NCBI GenBank assembly: GCA_035582835.1
Contig: JAYKAV010001245.1
Span: 186,001-250,000, forward strand
Direction of reading: 5' to 3'
Length of the DNA stretch: 64,000 nt
Origin: Phoebastria nigripes
Taxonomy: Eukaryota; Chordata; Aves; Procellariiformes; Diomedeidae
The translations under genes were made by a program, and so were the position numbers. The notes under the pieces are model-generated. The model was not told the DNA's origin, ran no database searches, and saw only the letters and a list, made by a program, of their open reading frames with translations. Numbering within the stretch: position 1 is the stretch's first letter; each line of letters starts with the position of its first letter. Positions 26,848 to 38,435 of this stretch are shown here, piece by piece.

Positions 26848-26887
26848 CAGACAAAGACCTTTATGTGCAGACAAAGACCTTTATGTG
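26848..26887 (+). repeat. 20-bp perfect tandem duplication
   Basis: The unit CAGACAAAGACCTTTATGTG occurs twice head to tail without change, which suggests a recent duplication or an assembly artefact. Confidence 0.95.
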
Positions 26888-27241
26888 CAAATGACACTTG
26901 TTTTTCTTTCAGGAAACTTGAAGTTCACTGGTTTTGATTCTTCTCCAAATTAAATATCCATGATTTTCAAGTCACTACTAAACAGGACAGAAATAAACAT
27001 TTTTAAAGCTAGGGTTTAGGTAATTAAAATTCTTCTAGTACAAATTTTTCAGACATTTCCCTCTTTTGCACAGTTAGCTTTAAAGAGGTAAGAAGAAAGT
27101 AAATCATTTAGTCCAACTATTTTTTACATAAATGAACAAACGTCCACAGTTCTAAGAGTTGAAGGAACAGAGACAATGAAATATTGCACATTTATTAAGC
27201 CAGAGCGCTACACAAACCACCATCGTTAGCCTATTACTTAC

Positions 27242-27266
27242 TCTGTGAATCTTTATTTGATTCTGT
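27242..27266 (-). CDS. Possible internal exon, 25 bp
   Basis: The donor is CAGA before GTAAGT (27236-27241) and the acceptor reads CACTGCAACTAAG. In phase 0 it encodes TESNKDSQ and leaves one base. That would join the exon at 30733-30766 to the AIPEALHL frame of 25661-25704. It is proposed mainly because it repairs the phase. The pyrimidine tract is only fair and the exon is very short. Confidence 0.28.
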
Positions 27267-30038
27267 CTTAGTTGCAGTGAGCAACTTAGCTCTGATAAGA
27301 CAGCTTTTTGCCTCTATTAAGCAATTGCTTTATCTGGCCAGTACACTGAAATAGCTTTTGAAGTTGCAATGCAAAAACTGTAAGAACCAACAAGCAAAGC
27401 ATGTAAGACGTTAATGAAACAAATGGCTAGGGAAAAGCCTCACATACACTTGATCATTTTTTCCTTTAAGAGTTGACAATGTTGAGACATAGTAAACTAT
27501 AGACGTGTAGGCATGCCTTGTGAAGAACTGAGATTACTGGCTCAAAACCCTAGATCTGGCTGGGCCAATTCACTATACTGATTCATTCCTCTTCTATACA
27601 CCTAAGGGGTGTGGATCATATAACCTAAAACTCATTCAAAGTTACTGCCAGGGATGAGGAAGGCTTCCTTTTTCGTATAAAGGCAGATTATCAAAAGGTG
27701 GAACCAATTTGATTACTACCTCTTCTTGAAATCTACACAGGGATTTTGTATTCAGAAGGCCTGCACTTTGAAAGGTTGCTCATTCCTCTCTCATATATTA
27801 CCTTGCAATCAAGTGCCTCGGGTCTTGCAGACTTGAAAAGAAACGTTAGAAGAGTTTCCTTCTGGATATCAAATAACTTCCTCCTTTCACCTGCCTTACA
27901 TATCTGTATTTCTTAGCATAGCAAAATTAGTAACTATAATAAACCATATGTTAGGGATAAAATTTTCAAATATACAGTATTTGCCTAACTCAATAAAAGC
28001 TTATCATTTAATTAGAAGGAGGATAATCCTGATACTTTCAGTATTTTTTCCTAGGTGAAGAACCTATTTGGCTTCAAATTTTTCTCCTTTGTATTTGTTC
28101 TCTGGGAGGTTACTCATGGCAAAGACAGTATCTTCCTACTGGCTGATTTTCCACCAGGAAAATATACACAGCATTTCCTTTTCTTTTCACTAAGGCAATA
28201 AACCCTTAGAGACACTTTAGTAAGTAATATGCATCTCATTAATTCATTATTCACTTATTTTTAGCTGTTTGTTTCATTTGCACAGACTGGCTCTTAAATA
28301 TTTCACCATGGGACAATAAATGTTCTAATCCAGAGTAAATAAAAAACAATAGTATGCTCAATCTTAATGGGATGGATATTTTAAAACATAAAGTTGTTTT
28401 TCAATAGAAAAATTAATTAATTGAAGAGAGTTCTGTTGAAGAATATTTACTTTCCACCTCACACTCTAATGTGAAATTAAACCAGATTCAAATTTCAAAG
28501 CCAAACACTTTGTTTCAACCATCTCAACCAAAGTACCTCCAAAGAACTTCAGTTCTCTACTCGCCCAAACAACAGGACCTCTGGAGAACTCTAAAAGCAT
28601 TTCCAAAATCAAATAGGTAGGATGGCCAGGAAGGGACAGACTATCCATCAAAAACCTGTGCAAGTTAGTTGAACTCAGGGGTTTCCCAATAAGCTTTTTG
28701 AGTTCAAGTAATCAGGATTTCCAGATTTTGCTTTATTTGAAAATCTATGATCATTTCTTTTCTTTAGATAATGCCTGAGAATTATTGTTGTTGCGTATTC
28801 CTGGTAGAAATTCAAAATTATTTCAGAGTTGGAATAAACTAAACAGAGACTATCGAAGTGGTCTCTGTTGTATGACATGAAAATGAGATTCATTTCTAGC
28901 TCTTCCACCATTTTTTTTTATAAGTTATTACTCTGATACAGGAGCTACTCAACAGTGTGCTTTATGCTCTAGATAAAAACTTAATTAGCATGGTAATCAA
29001 GTTAATTTAAATAAGGTAAATTCTCATATTGAAATAAGTTGCAGTTGTTTCCATCTGACACATTCACAGGTCTCTCAACACTTTGCAGCCTTAAATTAGC
29101 TTAGTTTTCCTGTACACCTTTATCATGCCATTTTACAGACATGGAAACAAAGACATGCAAAAAGGTTAAATGATTTCCTAAAGCTTCTGCCAGAGCTGGA
29201 AATAAAGACCATGCCTGACTCATTTTTTTAATTATTAGCTATTTCCTTTTTCCTCTAAAATAATTTTTCATAAATATAAATTCCAGCATTTTCAAAATGC
29301 TCTGCCTTATCTCTCATTCACTGTTAACATTCCAGTTCACCACTAGCTTTAGCATTTCTCTGTTTTGGGAGACAGGAAAAAAAAAAACACAACTATTCAA
29401 TGAAAAAAAATAAGCCTGAAAGTGCAGTAGTCTCATCAAAACCTGACAATTCAGTGATAAAGGCATTGGAACTAAATTGGCTCAGTGTGCAGGGGAAAAG
29501 AATAGTTCGTGAACATAAATTCAAGTATTTTAATATAGCTTGTATTCGTAGATTTGACATTACTGTATGTCTTTACTAACTGGTTAGTCAGCAATAGCTA
29601 GTGCTGGAGGCAATTAGTACATGTCAAATCTATCTATCACCTGCCACTTATGCCTAAAAATCTATTCAGTCACTATAAATTTGTTTAGACTATTTCACCT
29701 TATCATAAAAATCCTTTACAGTAATATTTTTAACCAGTTTATTGACTTTCACTTTACATAAAGTACTCTGCAAGAAATGTAAATGTCCAAAAGCACCTAT
29801 TTGAAGCCACTACATTGAAACTACCTGACTCTATATGGATAAAGACAATGCGGTATGTTCCCTCTTTTTGAGGTCACATTTAATAATGGATTGATTTTAT
29901 TTTGTTAGAGAAAAGACACCTCAGTCTTCAAATCCAGAACACTTCTACATGTGGATTGATACCACTGAAACCAAAGGCAAAGGTTCGTCTGTGTATTAAA
30001 TGGTGGGTGGGTGTTCTCACTGAAAACACAGAAACCAG

Positions 30039-30066
30039 ATTATTATTATTTAATAATAATAATAAT
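30039..30066. repeat. ATT/AAT inverted microsatellite
   Basis: An ATT run is followed directly by an AAT run, so the sequence can fold into an AT-only hairpin. Confidence 0.8.
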
Positions 30067-30732
30067 ACAAAGGCTTAATTGCAGCCTTGCTAGAGCCTTA
30101 GACAAGGTAAAAGGCACATTACATTAGCCATTGCAGGACATAGCTGCTCTAACCGCTATGTGTACCTCAGCCTCCATAACACAAAGAAAAAGGCGATACT
30201 CATGAACTTAAACCTATAATAATCCTGATAAGTATATTTTCACCTCACCTCATACGGTCCAGAGAGGGCTTAAACTATGCCGGGTTTAAACCCATATGCG
30301 TCTGCATTGTGCCAGAGTCATTTTGTTGGACTAGAGGACCATGACATGTGGAGTTAAGACTCCATCCCTACAACTTAGCCCTATGTTTTTAAAGAAATGT
30401 GTTTCTTTTCTGTACGGAAATAAAATCTTTTTAATAGATTATATTTAAATATTGACAGACAGGGTACTGTTCACATGTAATTTTTCTTTCAGCTACGGCA
30501 GCATGTAAAAATGCTACCCATAGACCAAAACACTGGTAAATTATGTACCATATAGGCATTTGAGAACAGAGGCTTGCTTTGATAGACAAGAGAGATCTTT
30601 AATAGACAAGGTCAAAAAAAGACATGGATTGTAAAGGCAAAGGAGCAGCAATAAAACAAAAAGCTTGCATTTCTATTTGGCTAAAAAGCTCAATACCAAT
30701 AAACATTATTTAAGAACTTCATTCATACTTAC

Positions 30733-30766
30733 ATCATCAAATCTCTTAACTGCTAAAGGAAATGCC
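30733..30766 (-). CDS. Predicted internal exon, 34 bp
   Basis: The acceptor is CAGTTTTATTTCTTCAG, with a strong tract. The donor is GAT before GTAAGT (30727-30732). Only one frame is open, encoding AFPLAVKRFDD after one base that completes an incoming codon. With the exon at 38331-38435, which leaves AT, the junction codon is ATG. It leaves phase 0. Confidence 0.5.
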
Positions 30767-31496
30767 CTGAAGAAATAAAACTGATTGAGCAATTATATGC
30801 ACTGTAATGAACAAGTGGAAGTGGGAAGGTGAATTTGTGTGGGCTGCTTGAACTTTTGCATGCCCTGACTTTTGAAGTGTGCAAGCCTCATGACTTTCTT
30901 CTGCAATCACACACAGCAGTAAGTCTGAGCATCCCCCTAGGCTTTGTGCATCCCTTTGAAGCATTACAGACCTTCTTTGTGCATGATGCTATTAATAGTT
31001 ATCTCTGAATGATCTTAGAAATCTCAGTACATCTCCAACACTGAAAATTGAAAACAAGTTATCTGCTGCTATGCATAGGCTTTTTTAGAACAACCTGTTG
31101 AGCTCCAACAAATTTCGTCTTACAGATCAAGACGATGACAAGAGCTCACCCTTTCGCTAATCTGAGCTTGTTAAGAGTTGCCAGTCAGGTATGTGGTCAG
31201 CCTTCCTCTCCAGCTCAGCACCCGTACTGGGGAAGCTCTCCTTGAAAAGCATCTGTGAAAATATTCTTGCAAGAGGGGATTAAAGCTGAAACAGAGAGTA
31301 GATTTGTTAGGAAAGTGTTCCTCAGAGTTGGTATCTTTAGCTGTGTAGTATTTTGTGGTAGTTGTTTTGCTGTTGTTGTGGCTTAACCCGGCAGGCAGCC
31401 AAACACCACACAGCCGCTCACTCACTCCCCCCCACAGTGGAATGGGGGACAGAATCGGGAAAAAAAAGTAAAATTCGTGGATTGAGATAAAGACAG

Positions 31497-31502
31497 TTTA
31501 AT
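31497..31502 (-). terminator. Poly(A) signal of the LTR (ATTAAA)
   Basis: ATTAAA on the minus strand lies about 150 bp downstream of the TATA-like box and upstream of a T-rich run, the layout expected at the R/U5 boundary. The LTR is in sense orientation within the predicted gene, so it could in principle cause premature polyadenylation. Confidence 0.5.
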
Positions 31503-31520
31503 AAAACAGAANAGGAAGGG

Positions 31521-31544
31521 AATAATAATAATAATAATAATAAT
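31521..31544 (+). repeat. (AAT)8 microsatellite inside the LTR
   Basis: Eight perfect AAT units, equal to ATT on the LTR sense strand. As I recall, related copies of this LTR family often carry an ATT run at this place, so this is probably an inherited, length-variable part of the element. Confidence 0.85.
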
Positions 31545-31640
31545 GGTAGAATATACAAAATGAGTGATGCACAATGCAATTGCTCACCACCTGCCAACTG
31601 ATACGCAAACAGCGATCACTACTTCCTGGACCACGCTTCC

Positions 31641-31649
31641 TATTTATAC
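31641..31649 (-). promoter_or_regulatory. TATA-like box of the LTR
   Basis: On the minus strand the sequence is GTATAAATA, about 241 bp from the 5' end of the LTR. It sits just downstream of a CATATGATGTCATGC segment that carries a CRE/AP-1-like TGATGTCA. This position fits the U3 core promoter. Whether it is active is unknown. Confidence 0.6.
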
Positions 31650-32079
31650 ACTGAGCATGACATCATATGGTATGGAATATCCCGTTGGCCAGTTGGGCTA
31701 GCTGTCCTGGCTATGCTCCCTCCCAGCTTCTTGTGCACCTGGCAGAGCATGGGAAGCTAAAAAGTCCTTGACTAGTAGACTACTTAGCAACAACTAAAAA
31801 CATCAGCATGTTATCAACATTATTCTCATACTAAATCCAAAACACAGCACTAGGAAGAAAATTAACCCTATCCCAGCCGAAACCAGGACAGCTGTTTTTC
31901 CTGCTGCTAACAAAAATACATTTAAAAAAACCAAAAGTTTGCCACAGGAGAAAAAGGTTGTTTCCCTATTTCACCTATCGTACTTGAAAATATACNGTGA
32001 ATTTTCACAGTCAAAAGCTCATAGTTAAACTCTCTGTATGGATTCAGGAGACAGGGCAGAAAGTCACCCTTCTCCTCAC

Positions 32080-32108
32080 CTGAAAGGATTTTAGTTCAGC
32101 CAACATGG
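32080..32108 (-). CDS. Possible internal exon, 29 bp
   Basis: The donor is CTTTCAG before GTGAGG (32074-32079), which is strong. The acceptor is ACCTTTGATACAAG, which is fair. One frame is open, encoding MLAELKSFQ after two bases of an incoming codon. It enters in phase 1, which does not match the exon above it (38331-38435 leaves phase 2), so it may be an alternative exon or a false call. Confidence 0.28.
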
Positions 32109-32647
32109 CTTGTATCAAAGGTTTTCAATATTAGCATAAGATATTACTTATCTGCTTAGACAGCTTTTACAAGCCACTTTGAAGAGGGTTTCATACCACT
32201 AGTTATATGCTTTCCATAGTTGGGAACCCTGACCCTACACCAACAAAGGACACTGAAAACAGTATTCGTTACTTTGCCTGTCTAAAAATAACAACCTCTT
32301 ACTTACCATTACAAAATTTACACTTCTTAAAAAAAAAATCTAGATTCCTCAAAGATTTATATTTGCATCTTTGCAACTATTGTGTATTTTTTGTGTGTAT
32401 ACATGAAATTTGTTATATTTCATGCATATAACTCGCTTCTCATTTAAGCATAAACCTTTTAAAATACAGTTCTCCTTTGCTAGGGAAAGGGATCTGCTTG
32501 GTAAACTTCCCCTTCTGTGCACTGTAAATTAGTTTAGTACATACTGATATGGAGTGATTTTGACAAAAATATAAGCAACTAAAAAAAAGGGATTAGTAAT
32601 GAAAAATAANAGGCGATATAACCGCAGGTTACAACTACGGGTTTCTT

Positions 32648-32702
32648 TGATTCTCGCTGTGTTCAGAGAAACTGAACTGATTCTCTGTGTTCGGAGAAAC
32701 TA
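32648..32702 (+). repeat. Imperfect tandem duplication of about 27 bp
   Basis: TGATTCTCGCTGTGTTCAGA is followed by TGATTCTCTGTGTTCGGAGA, each continuing into GAAACT. The two copies differ by a small deletion and one substitution. Confidence 0.85.
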
Positions 32703-33126
32703 TCATCTTTGCTGGTAAATGAAAAGAAGGCATTAAAAAAGGCTGCAATAAGAAAAGACTGAAAAAAATTGAGGCATTGTTGACCAAGGGGAAGAGCTAA
32801 TTATGGAACATGTCTGGGTCAGTCTTCAAATCTTCTATTCTATATTTGTTCTGTCTATTCTATTTTTTTTTTCTAATTGAAAAATATATATTGCTGTTTT
32901 TAAGAGAGGGATGGAGAAGCTGTGAGAATGAGAATTGACATGTAATTGACTTACTGGAATTGAATTGCAAAGGAAAGAAAGAAGACAGCAACTCTCCTTT
33001 CCAGGTATTCCCATGCTGGCAAACTAAACAAAAATGTCTGATCTCATGACTTTTCCAGCTCAATAGTACATATCATGGCTGAGATGAGAGGAAATGAGAG
33101 CAAGTATGCTCATATTTACTCATATT

Positions 33127-33165
33127 CTTTTTTNTTTCTTTCTTTCTTTTCTTTTTTTTCCTCTC
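33127..33165 (+). repeat. Polypyrimidine (TTTC)n-like tract
   Basis: A mixed T/C run with several TTTC units and one ambiguous base. It is too imperfect to count units reliably. Confidence 0.8.
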
Positions 33166-34836
33166 CAAATCCCCAAATCTGGAAGGTCTCCAGATGGTAG
33201 AGTCATGGGTGCGATGCAAGAACTTGAAACCTAGTCAATTGTATCCGTATTTTTTTTTCTTTCTGTTTCCTCCCTTTCCACTTCTACTCTTGCAAAAATA
33301 AATCATTAATCATTACAGAACATCATCTTTATTAATGTCAAAATCCAAACTCCAATTTTCTGGCTCTTGAGAGGAAAAGACAGAATTCCACCATATAGGA
33401 ACATCCATGGAAATAGTATACATGGAGTTTGACACAAAATAGAAGTTTAAAGCCAATTTCCAAGTTACTTTGTGCGAAAGTTCACAGAAGGCTGAATATG
33501 TGAAGCAGAAAGACTGTATTTTCACTCTCAGAATTAAGTACAAATTCTCTCTACAAACTGTCCATTAAAGAGTTTAAATATGATAAATTATCACAACATT
33601 AATTTCAATATGCTATGCACAGCTGAAGAGAAGGGATTTGAATAAAATGTCTGTCTCAGCTTTAATTACAGTGTCATTTCCTCAAAGCTATAATAAGGTT
33701 CATTTCCGCAAAGCAGTTTTCCATTTTTCCCCTTGCTTATTTTATCTCAGCAGCAAATGCACGATTAAAAATTTCTTAGAATCAGACCAAATGTGCCATG
33801 TTACAGAAAGATTTAACAAATCCTATGAATCAGTTCACAGGTGAAAATTAAGAGGGAAAAGAATAAGAAGAAAACAAATAAACTCAACGCAAAAGAAGAA
33901 GCTGCTCCACTGTAAGTGTTGGTACAGAATAAACACTGCCGGTTCATTTTAAATACTGGAAAAGTACTGGAAATATATTTTTTTCCTAACTATAAATGTG
34001 ACAAAATCACTTGGAGTGAAGGTACTTGCATATTTGGCACACAGGGACAGCTAACTACGTTAGCAGATCACAAATGGTTCACACGTCTATTTCAGCTGTT
34101 TCTTCCACCTTTTTATCCTAAATCCCTTGCAAACAGCAAGTGAAAAAGGCTTTGAACAGGCTAGAAATACTCTGGACACTTTATGAAGATCTTACAAAGT
34201 CTGAATCATCGTGCTCATGTTTTGGTTGAAGGTTCTCCATGAAGCAGACAAACACAGTGCCAACCAGGGAAAACCACTAGGAGTTCGGCTCTTTTCTCAT
34301 GTCAAAATAAGAGGACTACATCCCTTGAAACAAACCGAATAAGCAAAGACAATACAGAATTTGAGGCTGAGCATGAACTTAAGCCCCAAGCTAGCATGAC
34401 TAAAGAGACTGCGAAGCATAGGCATTACTGTATAGACACAATAGCCATAGACTACTTAAAAATGCATCACACCCAATACGATGGTGTAGATTAGTGCCAG
34501 AGTCAAGGCACCAACAGACAAAAATACAGGTGGCCTTTATGCCTGAAGCTGATTTCTTGAGTTTGGAAAGGAATAAAAGAGGTTTGCAGAAAGTATAGCG
34601 AAAGGAAACAGCTGACTTCTAGCCTTNTGCCTCCTAGCGAAGGCAAAAGATGGAAAAAGCAGATTTTCTAAGTGGATTAAGAAGAACCAGAAGAAAGGCT
34701 TGGCAGCAAAACATGAATAATGCAGGAATGAACAGGGAAGACTTTGTGTCACTGTTAAAAACAGAGAGAAGGTTAAGGAGGAGTCCAGGCTTGGGGAAAA
34801 ATCTGTAGGTGTTTGCTGGTATGTGGTACAGAACTG

Positions 34837-34868
34837 ACTGCAGTGTACAGACTGCAGTGTACAGACTG
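34837..34868 (+). repeat. 14-bp tandem duplication
   Basis: ACTGCAGTGTACAG (with a one-base difference at the first unit's left edge context) occurs twice, followed by a third partial unit ACTG. Confidence 0.85.
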
Positions 34869-37800
34869 ACAATACAGCTGTGNGTTAATACTGGGAACTA
34901 CTGGATTGTGTGCACCATAACGAAACATTCGTTCAGTTCTGCTCCAGAGGGCCAACTCTACGGACCCCGCACTGCTGTCCTTGTAATTCCAAACTCCTTA
35001 ACAGAAAATCTGCAATCTCATGTAACTGAGACCAAGCGTAAACTCCAATGAAAAACATTTTTCATTCTGATATGTTGAGTATTTGATGAAGTAAGGCTAG
35101 AAACACATTAAAAATTAAAGTTACTGTTTCCTACACCCGTCATCTGGGACATCTGGCCACAAACTGTTCAAATAAAGGTTCTTCTACTGCTTCATAAAAT
35201 TGAAGAGAGTTAATTTTTTTCTAAAGTACAGTGTGGCACAGTAGCTAATAAACATCACAAAACTGCATGAAACCTCTTACTGGCTAATTTAGTACTCCAG
35301 GGGAAAAATCACACACAACAAATATTTTTATATGGATGGTTATTTTCTATTTATATTTAAGTTTTGACTAAATGCACTAATCACATTTTAAATGGCCTGT
35401 GATCAAGAGCAGGATATTGCGTCACTGTCAACACAGAGAGGTAAAACTCCAGAGTACACAAAATTTAGCCCTCACTTGTCTCCCGCCCTGTTCATGTACT
35501 GCGCTGCAGCACCGCTGAGGGAGGCATCATCATTCTGCGATGACTCTCTGATTTACAGGACATGAGGAAATTAAAAAAAAAATGGAAGTTTCAAGAATTT
35601 TTTTTTAATCAAGACTCACAGTCTATCAATAATTCTGACTGAAAATTTTGAACATTACAGCAACATAAAGCCTGTGAACAAAAGAAATCCCTTTTGCTGT
35701 AGGAGCTGTCTCAGCTGGAGATCACTACAGTATTAGCGTATACTGGCCAATGTGGAATATTACCCTGCTGGGTTTAGACTAGTGCTAACTTCGCTGTAAC
35801 ATAAAAATATGGAGATAAACTTGCAAAAAAGCACCTGAACAGCACAGAGGTTGTACAGCAATTTGTAACTATCATTAGGTTTTTTTAATATATTTAACTG
35901 GAATTTTCTCAAACATAATCTCTCACTAACTGGACAAAAATACTGTATCTTCAGAGAAACGTTTCCAAACTACGCTATATTGCAAAGCAGGCAACAATTC
36001 TGTCATCCTATTTCAGATTAGTCATTACTCTTTTCCTTCTGTTCTGGCCACAGTAGTCTTTCATTTACTTCATCTCTACTTATCTCCAAGCCTGTCGGTT
36101 ACAGAATTTTAGAGCTGTATTGTTGGAAAAGCAATAACCAGGCAGTCCAACTTTTCTCCCAAATATAGCACTGCCGTTCACACTGAACATGANATAAAAG
36201 CCACCACGGTCAGTGGCAATGTTTGAAACAATTTACTTCATTAGCTTAGTTCTTCGCTGCTGAATGTTTATTTGGGAGCACAGTACCAGAATCAAGGCAC
36301 GCACGTCGCCCAGCCAAGGCGCACAGATTTCGTCTGAAAGCCAATCGCTACAACAAACGGAAAAGGAAGAAGTTGAGTCTACGACCAGACAACCTTTCCA
36401 GCCCCGCCGTAGCTCAGCCCAGCCTAGCGGTTGATATTCAGTAGAGCTCTTCTGCTTTTTATTTGGATGGTGCCCATTTCTGACAGACGGTGGTTTACAT
36501 AATGATGACAAATGTGAGTGAGCAGCTGTCATCAGTGCTCATCATTTATGCATCATGCAGTATCAGCAGTCAAACACTCCCCTTTTGAAGGGGAAAAAAA
36601 AAAAAAATGTTTTCAAACCACCAAAACCAACACCTAAAATCACTCTCCCTGGCATAAAAATAGCAAGAGGAAACAGTAATCACCACAAAGTAGTGACTGG
36701 CGAGTTAGGGAAGAGATATCCTTGACTATTGTGGAAGCTACCAGAGTGGCTTAGTGTTACCACTCTTCCCCAAGCTGCTTGTTACTTGTCCTCCCCTACA
36801 GCTTACCAGTCCCATAGAAAAAAAATGNGTAAGCGTTCTTATTTCATTTCAAAGCAAAGCTTTTCATCTTAGCTCTAAATACCTTCCTAAAGCATTTTGG
36901 AAGACCTGAACGACAAATGGATAAATAATTCTTCCTTGCGGCTAGTATCTTTTGGTCATAATAACCTCCATCCTGGTGATAACACACAGGTAGCTGTAAC
37001 GTCATCTTTGATGTTTGCTGGAAAGGGGATNTGCCTTTGCCTTTAGCAGAGGAGGAAACTGTCATTCAGGCTCCCTCTTAACAGCCACATTTCAGCATTT
37101 GTTACAGCTCTGCAATCACACTGAGGTCAATGCACTGGCACCAGTGTATATAAAGGCATACTTTGGCTCATCTTTTTAGTTTCTGACTCTTCCACACCAA
37201 GAAGAAGAGCCATAAAATTAATTAACCGCTAAACATTAATTTGCTAATATGTACTATTCCTATTTCTCTTTACATATTGGTTCTTTTTAGTAAGTCACCT
37301 ACATGGCCGCAAACTCTTCATGCTTACAAGAAAACTCAAAGTAATTTAAAAGATTAATTCTCCCACCTTAATTATTGCCTTTTTCTACACTACCGGATAC
37401 CCTGCAATATAGTTTCTTGTGCTTTTGGGCTAGTATTATGAAACTGGGTTGGCGCAGTGTCTTTCAAAACCAAAACGGAAGTTGATTTTTTAAAGAATCT
37501 TCCATCAAACTTTGTCCAGCTATAAAAAAAAGTAAGATGAGAAGCCCATCTCCTGTCTGTGAATAATGTAAATAAAGTTAGGCAATGGCCAAATACCACA
37601 CCTGTCATCTGCTGCTTCCTATCTTTTCCAGTTCACCCCCTTTAAATCAAAAAAGAGTCATTGGAGCTTTATATTCTGTCTCTCAGAACATAAAAAATGC
37701 AATTTCAACAAACAGCCATTTCAAGCCAAATCAGGTTCTGATTAAATGCAATCTGCAAAATTTAAAGTGGTGCCAATACACTTCACGTATTTCCCTCATC

Positions 37801-38330
37801 TTCAGCTTTCATCATCCATTAGCATGCAATATGAAACTCTTTACTTTCTAATTATCCTTGTATTTCTCAATAAATAGTTGTTTCTTTTATCAAGTTCCAT
37901 GAAAAAGTGCATTCTTCTAGCTGAGAAAAAAGTGTTTTGGCCTAAATTTATAGGCATTCATTTTTTTTGTTCAAAACCTGATCTGATTCCAGATGGCAGA
38001 TCTTCCAGCTGAAAACCACAATGGAGAACAGGTGTACTTGAAAGCACAGTTAGAGGATTGAAGCAATTGTAGTCCATCTACGCAGCTACACACTGTGTAG
38101 TACCCAGCCCACCCACATAGCCATTTGCCCATTGAAATGCAGGAACTTAATAAACTATAATTTTGCATAATTCATAAGCAAACAAATTCCATCTGTTTTA
38201 CCTTCAGAGTCAGTGTTGATTAGGGGGCATGAATGTAATGAAGTAATACTCAGTGGTACTCTACTGGTATAAACATATGCTGAGAGAAAAGCCTAAAGGC
38301 TTCGAAGATTTGCAATAGTTTCAAACTTAC

Positions 38331-38435
38331 ATGCAAAAAGAAAAGCAATCAGGACTTGAAAAACTGAAGAAGGACTTGGGGAGTTCCAGCACATCTTGTG
38401 GTGCTATGCCACAGCATTTAATCCTCACGACCACC
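38331..38435 (-). CDS. Predicted internal exon, 105 bp
   Basis: The acceptor has one of the longest pyrimidine tracts in the window, ending TACCTTTCTTGCAAG. The donor is GCAT before GTAAGT (38325-38330). Only one frame is open across the full 105 bp: VVVRIKCCGIAPQDVLELPK followed by SFFSFSSPDCFSFC. It enters and leaves in phase 2. It joins the exon at 39674-39732 through an AGG codon and the exon at 30733-30766 through an ATG codon. This is a high-quality exon. The peptide has three cysteines in two clusters, but no metal-binding motif is clear. Confidence 0.7.

Larger units (their letters stand above)
31374..31890 (-). mobile_element. Solo LTR of an avian ERVL-like endogenous retrovirus, 517 bp, intact ends
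   Basis: Read on the minus strand the element begins TGTCCTGGTTTCGGCTGGGA and ends GGTTAAGCCACAACA, so it has the TG...CA termini of an LTR. It closely resembles a family I know to be abundant in neoavian birds. It is flanked by a perfect 5-bp target-site duplication, GCTGT, at 31369-31373 and 31891-31895. A 5-bp duplication is what ERVL-type integrases make. There is no internal proviral sequence, so this is a solo LTR left by recombination. It lies inside an intron of the predicted gene, in the same orientation. A TATA-like box and a poly(A) signal are annotated separately. The exact subfamily name was not checked. Confidence 0.92.
32109..38330. other. Intron-like stretch, 6.2 kb
   Basis: No supported exon. 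It contains two short direct duplications (32648-32702 and 34837-34868), a polypyrimidine tract at 33127-33165, and short A/T runs. ORFs here lack splice sites with usable acceptors. Confidence 0.45.

Noticed and set aside
27895..27925. 21-bp candidate before GTGAAA on the minus strand
   Set aside because: The donor is weak and the exon very short; nothing else supports it.
30240..30300. GAG/GTGAGG donor near 30.24 kb on the minus strand
   Set aside because: Frames are closed unless a poor acceptor only 26 bp away is used.
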